Source: Emergencia timonensis (GTDB taxonomy: Bacteria > Bacillota > Clostridia > Peptostreptococcales > Anaerovoracaceae). From it: DNA of 64,000 nucleotides. Numbering within the stretch: the stretch's first letter is position 1; each line of letters opens with the position of its first letter. A program made the position numbers and the translations under genes. The stretch is from assembly GCF_900086585.1 (NCBI RefSeq), contig NZ_FLKM01000009.1:1488001-1552000 (forward strand), written 5' to 3'. The notes below the pieces were generated by a model. That model had not been told where the DNA came from. It was given only the letters and a program-made list of their open reading frames with translations, and ran no database searches. Below are positions 53,303 to 61,555 of this stretch, piece by piece.

Positions 53303-54369
53303 TAAAAGAGACACACGGCGGAAATATTTATAAGTTCGATCACAAGGTATATGACTTTTCAGCTAACTTGAATCCGCTGGGCATGCCGGAAACAGTAAAG
53401 CAGGCAGTCATCGGCAATATTGACAAATATGAAAGTTATCCCGACCCTTTTAATCGGGAGTTAGTTAGAGAAATCAGTAAATTTCATCAAGTACAGGAAG
53501 AACTGATCTGCTGCGGAAACGGCGCAGCAGACATCATTTTCAGAAGCACGCTGGCCCTGAAACCTGCTAAAGCGCTTATTGTCTCTCCGACTTTTTCTGA
53601 ATATGAGCAGGCTTTGGCAGCAGCAGACTGCAGAAAAATAGACCATTATCTGTTAAAGGAAGAAAAAGGCTTCCAAATTCAGGATGATATCTTTGACCTT
53701 TTGGACAACTCCTATGATATGATGTTCCTCTGCAACCCGAACAATCCTACGGGTATTCCGGTGGAGAAAGAGTTCGTACTGCGGCTAGCGGGGCTGTGTG
53801 CTGAGAAGGGCATTTATCTGATGATTGACGAATGCTTCTGTGAATTCCTCGATGAAGAAGAAAATTATTCTATTATGGCATCTGTAGATCAACTAGAAAA
53901 AGTCATCATTCTGAAGGCCTTTACGAAGATTTACGCTATGGCCGGTCTTCGTCTGGGTTACTGCATCTGCAGTGATGAAGAGACCGCCGACTTGATTAAC
54001 GGTTGTCTGCAGCCCTGGTCCGTTTCAACACCGGCGTCAAAAGCCGGCATAGCAGCCATGCAGCTTTCCGGTTTTGTGGAAGAAACCAAGGCTTATGTCA
54101 AGGAGAACCGGGATTATCTTCTGCGTGGCCTTGCGGAACTGGGGTATCAAACCTATGGACCGAAAGCAAACTACGTGTTCTTCAAAAGCGAAGCAGATTT
54201 AATTGAACCTTTGTCGGCTTTTGATATTATGATTAGAAGCTGCGCTAACTATATGACGCTGAATGAACATTATTACCGCATTGCGGTGAGGACCAGAGAA
54301 GAAAACACCTATTTTTTAGAGAGCCTCGCCCAAGTAACTAAGAGAAATGAGGAACAAACCAATGGCTAA
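53299..54369 (+). CDS. cobD: L-threonine-O-3-phosphate decarboxylase
   Basis: 356 residues, aminotransferase-fold PLP enzyme: HGGNIYKFDHKVYDFSANLN, FLCNPNNPTGIPV, IDECFCEFLD and PLP-lysine motif KAFTKIYAMAGLRLGY. Makes the aminopropanol phosphate used by CbiB. The HGG...DFSANLNP start and cluster position separate it from histidinol-phosphate aminotransferase. Overlaps cbiB by ATGA. Confidence 0.93.
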   Translation: MIKETHGGNIYKFDHKVYDFSANLNPLGMPETVKQAVIGNIDKYESYPDPFNRELVREISKFHQVQEELICCGNGAADIIFRSTLALKPAKALIVSPTFSEYEQALAAADCRKIDHYLLKEEKGFQIQDDIFDLLDNSYDMMFLCNPNNPTGIPVEKEFVLRLAGLCAEKGIYLMIDECFCEFLDEEENYSIMASVDQLEKVIILKAFTKIYAMAGLRLGYCICSDEETADLINGCLQPWSVSTPASKAGIAAMQLSGFVEETKAYVKENRDYLLRGLAELGYQTYGPKANYVFFKSEADLIEPLSAFDIMIRSCANYMTLNEHYYRIAVRTREENTYFLESLAQVTKRNEEQTNG

Positions 54370-55816
54370 AACAATTATGGTACAGGGAACCTGCTCAAAT
54401 GCTGGAAAAAGTCTTCTGGCAGCCGGCATCTGCAGAATATTAAAGCAAGACGGTTATAAGGTTGCTCCGTTTAAATCGCAGAACATGGCGCTGAATTCTT
54501 TTATTACAAAAGATGGAATGGAAATGGGGCGAGCGCAGGTTATGCAGGCAGAGGCCTGCCAGATTGACCCTGACTGCAGAATGAATCCGATTTTGCTGAA
54601 GCCGACCAGCGATGAAGGCTCTCAAGTTATCATCAATGGTGAAGTATACGGCAACTTTTCTGCTAAGGATTTTTATGAAAAAAAGGACGAATTCAGAGGC
54701 GCCGTAAAGGAGGCTTTTGACAGCCTGGCGGCTGAATATGACGTTATCGTGTTGGAAGGTGCGGGCAGTCCGGCGGAAATCAATTTGAAAGATAATGACC
54801 TTGTCAACATGGGCATGGCCGAAATGGCTGACGCGCCGGTGCTTTTGGTAGGAGATATCGACAGAGGCGGTGTCTTTGCCTCTTTGGCAGGGACCATGCT
54901 GCTCTTTGACGAAAAGGAAAAAGCCAGAGTCAAAGGTGTGGTCATCAATAAATTCAGAGGCGACGTAACAATTCTTGAGCCAGGTCTGCGCATGCTGGAG
55001 GATATTATTCAGGTGCCCGTAGTCGGAGTGGTTCCTTATATGCATCTGGATGTAGACGATGAGGACAGCCTCACTGACAGATTTGTGAACCGCAAAGGGG
55101 ACGCTTTGGTCGATATTGCTGTGATCAGAACACCGAGAATCTCCAATTTTACGGACTTTAATCCTTTCGAATACATAGAAGGGGTGAATGTGAGATATGT
55201 TGGTTCTGTAGGCGAATTAGGGGAGCCTGACATGATTATGCTGCCAGGGACAAAGAATACCATGTCTGATTTGCTGTGGCTCAGACAGTCAGGACTGGAA
55301 GCCTCCATTCTCAAGTTCTACGCTAAAGGGAAACCGATCTTTGGAATCTGCGGTGGATACCAGATGCTGGGACAGTCTCTCTCTGACCCAAACGGTGTGG
55401 AACACGGCGGCGATATGGCCGGCATCGGGTTATTGCCCCACAGTACAATCTTTGAAGATCAAAAGGTACGGACAGCTGCCAGCGGCATTTTGTCCGGTGT
55501 TGACGGTATCTTTGCGGGTCTTTCAGGCAAAGCGTACCAGGGCTATGAGATTCACATGGGTGTGTCCGGTGCTGAGGGCAATATCATCAACGAAGGAAAC
55601 GTCTACGGTACTTATATTCACGGTGTCTTTGACAAGGAAGAAATCGCCAGGACCATAGTGGAAGGGCTGCTGGCAGCCAAAGGCCTGGACTTTTCGGATG
55701 TAAAAGCTTTTGATATTGAGGCGCACAAACAGACGCAGTATGATATACTGGCAGAGGGGCTTCGAAAATCCCTGGACATGGAATTGCTATACAAGATTGT
55801 TAATGGTACGACTTAA
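54362..55816 (+). CDS. cbiP: cobyric acid synthase
   Basis: 484 residues: P-loop-like VQGTCSNAGKSLLAAGICRI, SQNMALNSFITKDGMEMGRA, EGAGSPAEINLKDNDLVNMG, glutaminase Cys in GICGGYQMLG and His in YIHGVFD. Performs the four amidations of adenosylcobyrinate a,c-diamide. ATG 54362 follows GAGGAAC; an earlier in-frame ATG at 54347 is inside cobD. The stop codon lies in the first repeat unit of locus C (TACGAC at 55807). Confidence 0.95.
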   Translation: MAKTIMVQGTCSNAGKSLLAAGICRILKQDGYKVAPFKSQNMALNSFITKDGMEMGRAQVMQAEACQIDPDCRMNPILLKPTSDEGSQVIINGEVYGNFSAKDFYEKKDEFRGAVKEAFDSLAAEYDVIVLEGAGSPAEINLKDNDLVNMGMAEMADAPVLLVGDIDRGGVFASLAGTMLLFDEKEKARVKGVVINKFRGDVTILEPGLRMLEDIIQVPVVGVVPYMHLDVDDEDSLTDRFVNRKGDALVDIAVIRTPRISNFTDFNPFEYIEGVNVRYVGSVGELGEPDMIMLPGTKNTMSDLLWLRQSGLEASILKFYAKGKPIFGICGGYQMLGQSLSDPNGVEHGGDMAGIGLLPHSTIFEDQKVRTAASGILSGVDGIFAGLSGKAYQGYEIHMGVSGAEGNIINEGNVYGTYIHGVFDKEEIARTIVEGLLAAKGLDFSDVKAFDIEAHKQTQYDILAEGLRKSLDMELLYKIVNGTT

Positions 55817-55998
55817 TTCACCAATCGAACAGCACTGCGTTTGTTCTCTTGGGAATGAGCCGTCAAGTGCCACGCGCTGAAGCGCTGCACTTTTCGCAGG
55901 GGACCTGCTAGCGATTCTGTTTCGCTGAATCGGGCTAGGTCTCCCAAAGCATAAGGAGTTCCCAGCAATTTACTGTGCAAATTGGGGCAACTCCATTA
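55807..55998 (+). repeat. structured intergenic repeat, locus C unit 1 (with inserted module)
   Basis: TACGAC begins inside cbiP; hairpin 1 ATTC-CCAA-GAACA with TGTTC-TTGG-GAAT; module at 55859-55945; linker AAAGCATAAGG; hairpin 2 GGAGTT..GCAATTT with AAATTG..CAACTCC; ends CCATTA. Confidence 0.8.
55859..55945 (+). repeat. 85-nt structured module, forward copy 2
   Basis: GCCGTC start, hairpin AGTGCC..GCGCT-GAA-GCGCT..GCACT, CAGGGGACCTGC core, hairpin GACCTGCTAGCGATTC with GAATCGGGCTAGGTC, end AGGTCTCCC. Placed between hairpin 1 and the linker of its host unit, unlike the inverted copy at 46869. Confidence 0.78.
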
Positions 55999-56086
55999 TA
56001 CGACTAGCGCCAAGCCAGCTAAAGCTGTGGCGCAAAAGCATAAGGAGTTCCCAGCAATTGCTACGCAAATTGGGGCAACTCCATTA
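55999..56086 (+). repeat. structured intergenic repeat, locus C unit 2
   Basis: TACGAC, hairpin 1 GCGCC..GCCAGCT-AA-AGCTG..GGCGC, linker AAAGCATAAGG, hairpin 2 GGAGTTCCCAGCAATTGC with GCAAATTGGGGCAACTCC, CCATTA. AGGAGG immediately after is the cobO ribosome binding site. Confidence 0.85.
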
Positions 56087-56098
56087 GGAGGTAGAGGA

Positions 56099-56635
56099 AT
56101 GAAAAAAAACGATTTAGGATTAGTTCATATCTATTGTGGCGAAGGAAAGGGCAAAACGACTTGCTCTGTAGGCTTGACAGTGAGAGCCTGCGGTTACGGT
56201 CTGCATGTTCTCTTCATGCAGTTTCTAAAATCAGGAGACAGCAGCGAACTGAATGTGCTGCGAAACTTGCCGGGCATTGAAGTACTAGGTACGAAACCGA
56301 TCAAAAAGTTCTCTTTCCAGATGACAGAAGAGGAAAAACAGGAAACGAGAACGGTCAACGCACAGCAGTTTGCAGATATGGTGAGAATGTTAGAGACAGA
56401 TCACTACGATATGTTGGTGTTGGACGAGTGTCTGGGAGCGATCGAGGCAGGACTTTTGGACGACCAAGTGGTCGCATCGTTCTTAAAAAACAGACCTGAG
56501 CAGCTGGAAGTCGTACTGACCGGCAGATATCCTACCGACCAGCTGGTGGAACTGGCAGACTATGTTTCCAGAATTGACAAAGTAAAACACCCATTCGACA
56601 AGGGAATCCCAGCAAGGGCAGGTATAGAAGGATAA
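56099..56635 (+). CDS. cobO: cob(I)yrinic acid a,c-diamide adenosyltransferase
   Basis: 178 residues, CobA/BtuR (CobO) type: P-loop HIYCGEGKGKTTCSVGLTVR, MLVLDECLGAIEAGLL and VVLTGRYPTDQLVELADYVS. Attaches the 5'-deoxyadenosyl ligand to cob(I)yrinate. ATG 56099 has AGGAGGTAGAGGA upstream; a longer frame from 55982 runs through the repeat and is not used. Overlaps cbiC by one base. Confidence 0.94.
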   Translation: MKKNDLGLVHIYCGEGKGKTTCSVGLTVRACGYGLHVLFMQFLKSGDSSELNVLRNLPGIEVLGTKPIKKFSFQMTEEEKQETRTVNAQQFADMVRMLETDHYDMLVLDECLGAIEAGLLDDQVVASFLKNRPEQLEVVLTGRYPTDQLVELADYVSRIDKVKHPFDKGIPARAGIEG

Positions 56636-57261
56636 TGAAAATAGAAAACGTAAAACCAGACCAGATAGAGACAAAAAGTTTTGAAATCATCAGTGAAATC
56701 TTAGGTGACAAGGTGTTGGACCCAAGATATGAAGCAGTCATCAAGAGGTGCATTCACACTTCTGCTGACTTCGAGTATGCAGACAGCATGTACTTTAGTG
56801 ACGGCGTCATTGAAAAGCTGCAGGATGCCATAAAAAACGGCGCATACATTGTGACAGACACGACCATGGCCCGCGCCGGCATCAACAAAAAACGGATTGA
56901 AAAATACGGCGGAGAAGTCCTCTGCTTCATCGGCGATCCGGACGTGGCTGCTGAAGCAAAGGAACGAGGCGTGACCAGATCTCTTGTCAGTATGGAAAAG
57001 GCCAGCCGCCTGGATAGACCAGTTATTTTTGCTATCGGTAATGCGCCGACAGCCTTGATGTCCATCTGTGACTTGGTAAAGGCGGGGAAGCTTTCTCCTG
57101 TAGCCGTAGTTGGCGTACCGGTGGGATTTGTCAACGTGGTGGAATCTAAAGAAATGATGATTGATTCAGGCGTACCCTGCATTGTAGCGAGAGGCAGAAA
57201 AGGCGGCAGTAATATAGCTGCGGCAATTATTAATGCAATTCAATACAAAATTGTAGAATAG
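56635..57261 (+). CDS. cbiC: cobalt-precorrin-8 methylmutase
   Basis: 208 residues; moves the C11 methyl to C12 to give cobyrinate. CbiC/CobH motifs: VIKRCIHTSADFEYADSMYF (His for proton transfer), VTDTTMARAGINKKRIEKYG, GNAPTALMSICDLVKAG and VGVPVGFVNVVESKEM. Last cobalamin gene of the cluster. Confidence 0.96.
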   Translation: MKIENVKPDQIETKSFEIISEILGDKVLDPRYEAVIKRCIHTSADFEYADSMYFSDGVIEKLQDAIKNGAYIVTDTTMARAGINKKRIEKYGGEVLCFIGDPDVAAEAKERGVTRSLVSMEKASRLDRPVIFAIGNAPTALMSICDLVKAGKLSPVAVVGVPVGFVNVVESKEMMIDSGVPCIVARGRKGGSNIAAAIINAIQYKIVE

Positions 57262-57263
57262 AT

Positions 57264-57292
57264 GAATATATTCAGTACTTCCTTCATACTAT
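57264..57292 (+). promoter_or_regulatory. sigma-E-like sporulation promoter of spoIVA
   Basis: GAATA (57264-57268), 16-base gap, CATACTAT (57285-57292), close to the mother-cell sigma-E pattern (ATA, 16-18 bases, CATACAnT). It lies 35 bases before spoIVA, a known sigma-E target in other spore formers. Confidence 0.6.
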
Positions 57293-57326
57293 TTTTATAG
57301 AGTTATGTGAGAAAGAGGATGAAGGT

Positions 57327-58808
57327 ATGACTGATGGAAATATTTATAAGAGTATAGCTGAGAGAACAGGCGGAGAGATATATGCAGGAATTGTAGGCCC
57401 AGTGAGGACAGGTAAATCTACATTTATCAAGAGATTTATGGAACTGTTTGTTGTGCCGGGCATCGAGAACACATATGTCAAGACCAGAGTAGTCGATCAG
57501 CTGCCGCAGAGTGGTGATGGCAGGACCATTACTACGACAGAACCTAAATTTGTTCCTGAAGAAGCTGTAAAAGTAAAAATTAACAATGCATCCATGTCTA
57601 TGAGACTGGTGGATTGTGTCGGCTATCTTGTTCCAGGCGTGCTCGGACATCAGGAGGATGGAAAGAGCAGGATGGTAAAGACTCCTTGGGATGAGGAAGA
57701 GATGCCTTTTGAAGTCGCAGCTGAACGGGGAACGGAAAAAGTAATTACAGACCATTCAACTGTTGGTATCATGGTCACCTGTGATGGAAGTTTTGGCGAA
57801 ATCCCGAGAGAGAATTACATAAAAGCAGAAGAGAAAACAGCTAACCAGCTCAAGCAGCTTGGTAAACCTTTTGTAATCATATTAAACAGCAGCGAACCTT
57901 CGTCATATAAAACAAAGGAATTGGCGAAAAAACTGCAGACGAAATATGCGGCGCCGGTCATTCCAGCCAACTGCGCTACCATGGAAAAGGACATTCCAGA
58001 GAAGATCTTCGACGAACTGCTGGGGCAGTTCCCAGTCAGCGAAGTGTTTATCGATCTTCCAGAATACATGGATGCGCTGTCACCAGACCACTGGATCAAA
58101 GCTGGCATTGTAGGTACCGTTCTTTCCTGGATGGATACCGTTGACACTATGGGCAGTGTAGAACCGTCGATTCAAGCCATCATGGCCAACGAGAATGTAA
58201 AGAAGGCCAGCGTGGTCAGTTGTGAAATGGCCACAGGCAGAGTCATCATTGAGATTCAGCTGAAAGATGGTCTTTATTATCAGATTATTGAGGAACTGCT
58301 CAATCATCCAGTAGCCAGCGATCGTGAACTATTCTTGCTGTTAAAAGAATATTCCAAAGCGAAGCAGGCTTATGACGATATGGAAGAAGCGCTCAGCAGT
58401 GTGAGCCGCACCGGATACGGCATCGTCCACCCGAAGCTGCAGCAGATGAATCTTGGGCAGCCAGAGGTCTTTAAACAGGGCAATAAATTCGGTGTCAGAC
58501 TGGTGGCATCTGCGCCTTGTCTGCATATCATTAGAACGGATATCAGTACTGAGATTTCTCCGATTGTGGGCACTGAACAACAGTCTGCAGATTTGGCAAG
58601 TTTCCTGATGGAGAAATTCTCGGGTTCCGAGGAAGAAAACGAGATTTGGGATACGAATCTTTTCGGTAAATCTCTGCAGGATCTGGTTGTTGAACAGATG
58701 GACGGCAAACTGACATCTATGCCAGAGACACTGCAGGTCAAAGTGCAGAGGTCGCTGCAGAAGATCAGCAACGAAGGAAAAGACTATTTTATCTGTATCA
58801 TATTGTAA
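57327..58808 (+). CDS. spoIVA: stage IV sporulation protein A
   Basis: 493-residue spore-coat morphogenetic ATPase that polymerises on the forespore surface in the mother cell. N-terminal P-loop GIVGPVRTGKSTFIKRFME (Walker A at 24-32), RTITTTEPKFVPEEAVKV, LVDCVGYLVPG; C-terminal membrane-association region ends KDYFICIIL. Length matches the family. GAGGATGAAGG ribosome binding site, own promoter and terminator. Indicates that the organism carries endospore genes. Confidence 0.97.
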   Translation: MTDGNIYKSIAERTGGEIYAGIVGPVRTGKSTFIKRFMELFVVPGIENTYVKTRVVDQLPQSGDGRTITTTEPKFVPEEAVKVKINNASMSMRLVDCVGYLVPGVLGHQEDGKSRMVKTPWDEEEMPFEVAAERGTEKVITDHSTVGIMVTCDGSFGEIPRENYIKAEEKTANQLKQLGKPFVIILNSSEPSSYKTKELAKKLQTKYAAPVIPANCATMEKDIPEKIFDELLGQFPVSEVFIDLPEYMDALSPDHWIKAGIVGTVLSWMDTVDTMGSVEPSIQAIMANENVKKASVVSCEMATGRVIIEIQLKDGLYYQIIEELLNHPVASDRELFLLLKEYSKAKQAYDDMEEALSSVSRTGYGIVHPKLQQMNLGQPEVFKQGNKFGVRLVASAPCLHIIRTDISTEISPIVGTEQQSADLASFLMEKFSGSEEENEIWDTNLFGKSLQDLVVEQMDGKLTSMPETLQVKVQRSLQKISNEGKDYFICIIL

Positions 58809-58811
58809 TCG

Positions 58812-58866
58812 AAAAGACCTGAAACTGTCGTAGTGGAAACGATTGTTTCAGGTCTTTTGGTTTTTA
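58812..58866. terminator. terminator between spoIVA and the convergent Rpn gene
   Basis: AAAAGACCTGAAAC (58812-58825) with its complement (58845-58858): 14-bp stem with T-rich tail on the plus strand and A-run on the other side, so usable in both directions. Confidence 0.8.
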
Positions 58867-59772
58867 TTATTTGGATTTTTCCAGATAGGCCAAAGCCTCT
58901 GTCTCTTCTATCTGATACTTTTCTATCAACTTTTTTAGAATCTGGTCATCTGACAGATGGAATTCTCTGTAGGCGGCTATCAGATTGGTGATACCAAGCT
59001 CGATGCCTTCGCTGCGGCCTTTGTTGTAGTATTCTTCGGCTGCTTCCTTCGCTCTGATTTCAGCAAATTCTTCGCTTGTGATTTCCTTGAACAACATACT
59101 CCCCACCTCCGGACTGTTTTTCTCGAGAAAGTCTTTTAGGATACCTTCACTGATACAGCGCTGGATAGCCATATTGACTGCCTCTTTTGCGTCTTTTCCT
59201 TGGCTGCGGTAGTCCTTAATGCATTCCAGTAAAAGGCTGTAACCCCGTAGTTTTTCGCTCCGCTCCAAAACTTTCTGGCTCTGTTCGTCATCATTATTAT
59301 AATGCATCTTAATGATTTTTACCACAAGTTCTACCGAATTTTCCGGTGGTTTATGCAAAAAACTATCAGATAATCTTAATGTCGTTGTTTTCCACTTCTG
59401 ACTGCCTGTATAGACGACAAAAAATTCAGGAGTGGGGATTTTGACCCTTTTACTGCCATATAGTGCGACTGCGTCTACTAGCTTTTCATAGGTTCTTGCT
59501 ATGTATTCCAATTGGCGAAGGGGCATGTTATGATTGATAGCAGCTTGATGTTCCGTCAAAATGATAAATTGTTTGTCGATGATAAATCCGAGATCGTTTT
59601 TCAGGTTTGTGTAGACCGCATCTTCTAAAGTGGTGAATTCCACCTCTGTATCAGGGCCATAGTTTGTATCCTCTAGTGCGTTGAACAATTCAATTGCATT
59701 TTCTTTTTCAGAAAAAAGCATACGGAAAACAGTGTCCTGATGATTTCGTTTTGGTTCAGCTGCTTGATTCAT
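58867..59772 (-). CDS. Rpn-family recombination-promoting nuclease (PD-(D/E)XK), copy 2
   Basis: 301 residues, clearly paralogous to the gene at 23146: shared NHQDTVFRMLF, NDLGFII (Asp60), LTEHQAA (Glu74, Gln76) and NHNMPLRQLEYIARTYE, then a helical C-terminal region with NKGRSEGIELGI instead of the EKGIEKG near-repeats. Acts on DNA, probably as a nuclease. CAGGAGG is upstream of the start. No recombination partners or terminal repeats are near it. Confidence 0.85.
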   Translation of the reverse strand: MNQAAEPKRNHQDTVFRMLFSEKENAIELFNALEDTNYGPDTEVEFTTLEDAVYTNLKNDLGFIIDKQFIILTEHQAAINHNMPLRQLEYIARTYEKLVDAVALYGSKRVKIPTPEFFVVYTGSQKWKTTTLRLSDSFLHKPPENSVELVVKIIKMHYNNDDEQSQKVLERSEKLRGYSLLLECIKDYRSQGKDAKEAVNMAIQRCISEGILKDFLEKNSPEVGSMLFKEITSEEFAEIRAKEAAEEYYNKGRSEGIELGITNLIAAYREFHLSDDQILKKLIEKYQIEETEALAYLEKSK

Positions 59773-59966
59773 AAATCTACCTCCTGTAATTATTTACCAA
59801 TATTATATCGCATGAAATTGGTAAAATCAAGAAATAATCCAAATTATGTAAGTTAATGCGGGCATAATATTTACTGAAGAACGATAAAATTTATGGATTC
59901 TCTTGCAGATTTGTGATAAAATATTCCCATTAATGGTAATTCTAAAATCAAAATGGGGTATATTGA

Positions 59967-61430
59967 ATGACATATTTTATCAGCTTTTTCACAGAACACG
60001 ATTGGACTGCGTTTATTTATAGTATCAACTTAATCATCGCACTGGCTATTATATTCTTAGAAAGAAAAAATCCAGCAGCTTCACTTGCTTGGATTTTAGT
60101 TCTTTTTGTTCTGCCCATCGCGGGTATATTTTTCTACATGATACTGGCGCAAAATATTTCCAGACAAAAGATATATAAATTGACAGACAGTGAAAAAAGC
60201 GTCATCACAGAGGAATTAAAATACCAAATTGAAAGCATCGATAACGGAAAATTTGAATTTGTAAATGATACTGCAGAAAAGTGGAAGCACATGATAAAAC
60301 TAAATCAGGTGTATGGTGCATCTTATCTGACGCAGAATAACGATATAGAGATTTTTGATGATGGCAAGAAGATGTTTCACAAGCTGATGAGAGATATCAA
60401 TCATGCCACCAAATCTATCAACGTCATGTATTATATCGTCAAAGACGACATGGTGGGTAAAAAGTTTCTCGAGGCTTTGACACAGAAGGCCCGGGAGGGC
60501 GTAGAAGTAAAGCTGATGATGGATGCTATGGGGTCAAGATTTATCACTAACAGAAAACTGCGCGATTTTCTGGCAGCTGGCGGCAAAGTTGCATATTTTT
60601 TTAAGCCCAAATTGAAATATATTAATCTGAAGTTAAATTACAGAAATCACAGAAAAATTGTCGTCATAGACGGTAAAGAAGGTTATATCGGCGGATTTAA
60701 CATTGCCAACGAATATCTGGGATTTAAGCGGAGATTCGGATATTGGCGTGACACCCATATCAAGATACGCGGCAGTGCGGTACAGGATCTCAACGCTACT
60801 TTTGTTATGGATTGGCGTTTTGCTTCAAAAGAAAACATTGAACTGGCAGAAATATATTTTAATCCCATGGAGGATAAAGGCGCATCCCCCATACAGATTG
60901 TTTCCAGCGGACCTAATTCAGTGAGGGAAGAAATCAAACGCTCCATGATGAGAATGATTACTTATGCAGAAAAGACGGTATACCTTCAAACCCCATATTT
61001 CATTCCAGATCCCAGTATGCTGGAATCGCTGAAAATGGCTGCACAGTCAGGAGTAGACGTGAGGATTATGATTCCCTGCATGCCAGATCATATCTTTGTC
61101 TATTGGGCGACCTATGCCTATTGCGGAGAACTGATCAGATCAGGGGCGAGGGTGTACATCTATGACAGCGGTTTTCTTCACGCGAAGACCATGGTTGTAG
61201 ATGGGGAGGTGGCAACTGTCGGATCAGCAAACTTTGACAGGCGCAGCTTCCGCCTTAACTTTGAATCGAATGCCTTTGTCTACGATGAAGGGTTTGCAAA
61301 GAAAATGGACGATCAGTTCATGAAAGATATTGAACACGGCCATGAACTGACTTTAGAAGACTACAATAATCGATCTGTTATAATTAAGTTTAAAGAAGCG
61401 ATTTCAAGATTGCTTTCAGATATACTATAA
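59967..61430 (+). CDS. cls: cardiolipin synthase
   Basis: 487 residues: two N-terminal transmembrane helices (about 12-30 and 40-60) and two phospholipase-D HKD motifs, HRKIVVIDGKEGYIGGFN (His228) and HAKTMVVDGEVATVGSANFD (His405). Condenses two phosphatidylglycerols to cardiolipin. Start 59967 has only a weak ribosome binding site (GGGG); the membrane start fits. The repeat of locus D begins 3 bases after its stop. Confidence 0.94.
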   Translation: MTYFISFFTEHDWTAFIYSINLIIALAIIFLERKNPAASLAWILVLFVLPIAGIFFYMILAQNISRQKIYKLTDSEKSVITEELKYQIESIDNGKFEFVNDTAEKWKHMIKLNQVYGASYLTQNNDIEIFDDGKKMFHKLMRDINHATKSINVMYYIVKDDMVGKKFLEALTQKAREGVEVKLMMDAMGSRFITNRKLRDFLAAGGKVAYFFKPKLKYINLKLNYRNHRKIVVIDGKEGYIGGFNIANEYLGFKRRFGYWRDTHIKIRGSAVQDLNATFVMDWRFASKENIELAEIYFNPMEDKGASPIQIVSSGPNSVREEIKRSMMRMITYAEKTVYLQTPYFIPDPSMLESLKMAAQSGVDVRIMIPCMPDHIFVYWATYAYCGELIRSGARVYIYDSGFLHAKTMVVDGEVATVGSANFDRRSFRLNFESNAFVYDEGFAKKMDDQFMKDIEHGHELTLEDYNNRSVIIKFKEAISRLLSDIL

Positions 61431-61432
61431 TT

Positions 61433-61543
61433 TACGACTAAATCCGTCCAATCGGGCAACGCAAAAATGCTTGCCCGATTGGGGATTTAAAGCATTAAGC
61501 CTTCCATCAGTTTCTTTTCAAGAAACTGTGGCAAGGACCATTA
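61433..61543 (+). repeat. structured intergenic repeat, locus D (single unit)
   Basis: TACGAC; hairpin 1 AAATCC..CCAATCGGGCA with TGCCCGATTGG..GGATTT; linker AAAGCATTAAG; hairpin 2 CCTT-CCA-CAGTTTCTT with AAGAAACTG-TGG-AAGG; ends ACCATTA. GGAGG of the murT-like gene follows immediately. Its arms differ from loci A-C but keep pairing. Confidence 0.85.
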
Positions 61544-61555
61544 GGAGGGAAAAGA

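Noticed and set aside
53299..54369. cobD considered as histidinol-phosphate aminotransferase
   Set aside because: The HGGNIY...DFSANLNP start and position between cbiB and cbiP fit threonine-phosphate decarboxylase.
54440..55045. 201-codon minus-strand frame within cbiP
   Set aside because: Antisense shadow, no start signals, no recognisable protein.
38760..56086. Tandem repeat units considered as CRISPR, integron attC sites or group II intron parts
   Set aside because: Units are not separated by unique spacers, lack the attC GTTRRRY core and integrase context, and have no intron domain V.
55982..56098. 39-residue N-terminal extension of CobO read through the repeat
   Set aside because: The sequence is the repeat unit itself; a strong AGGAGG precedes ATG 56099.
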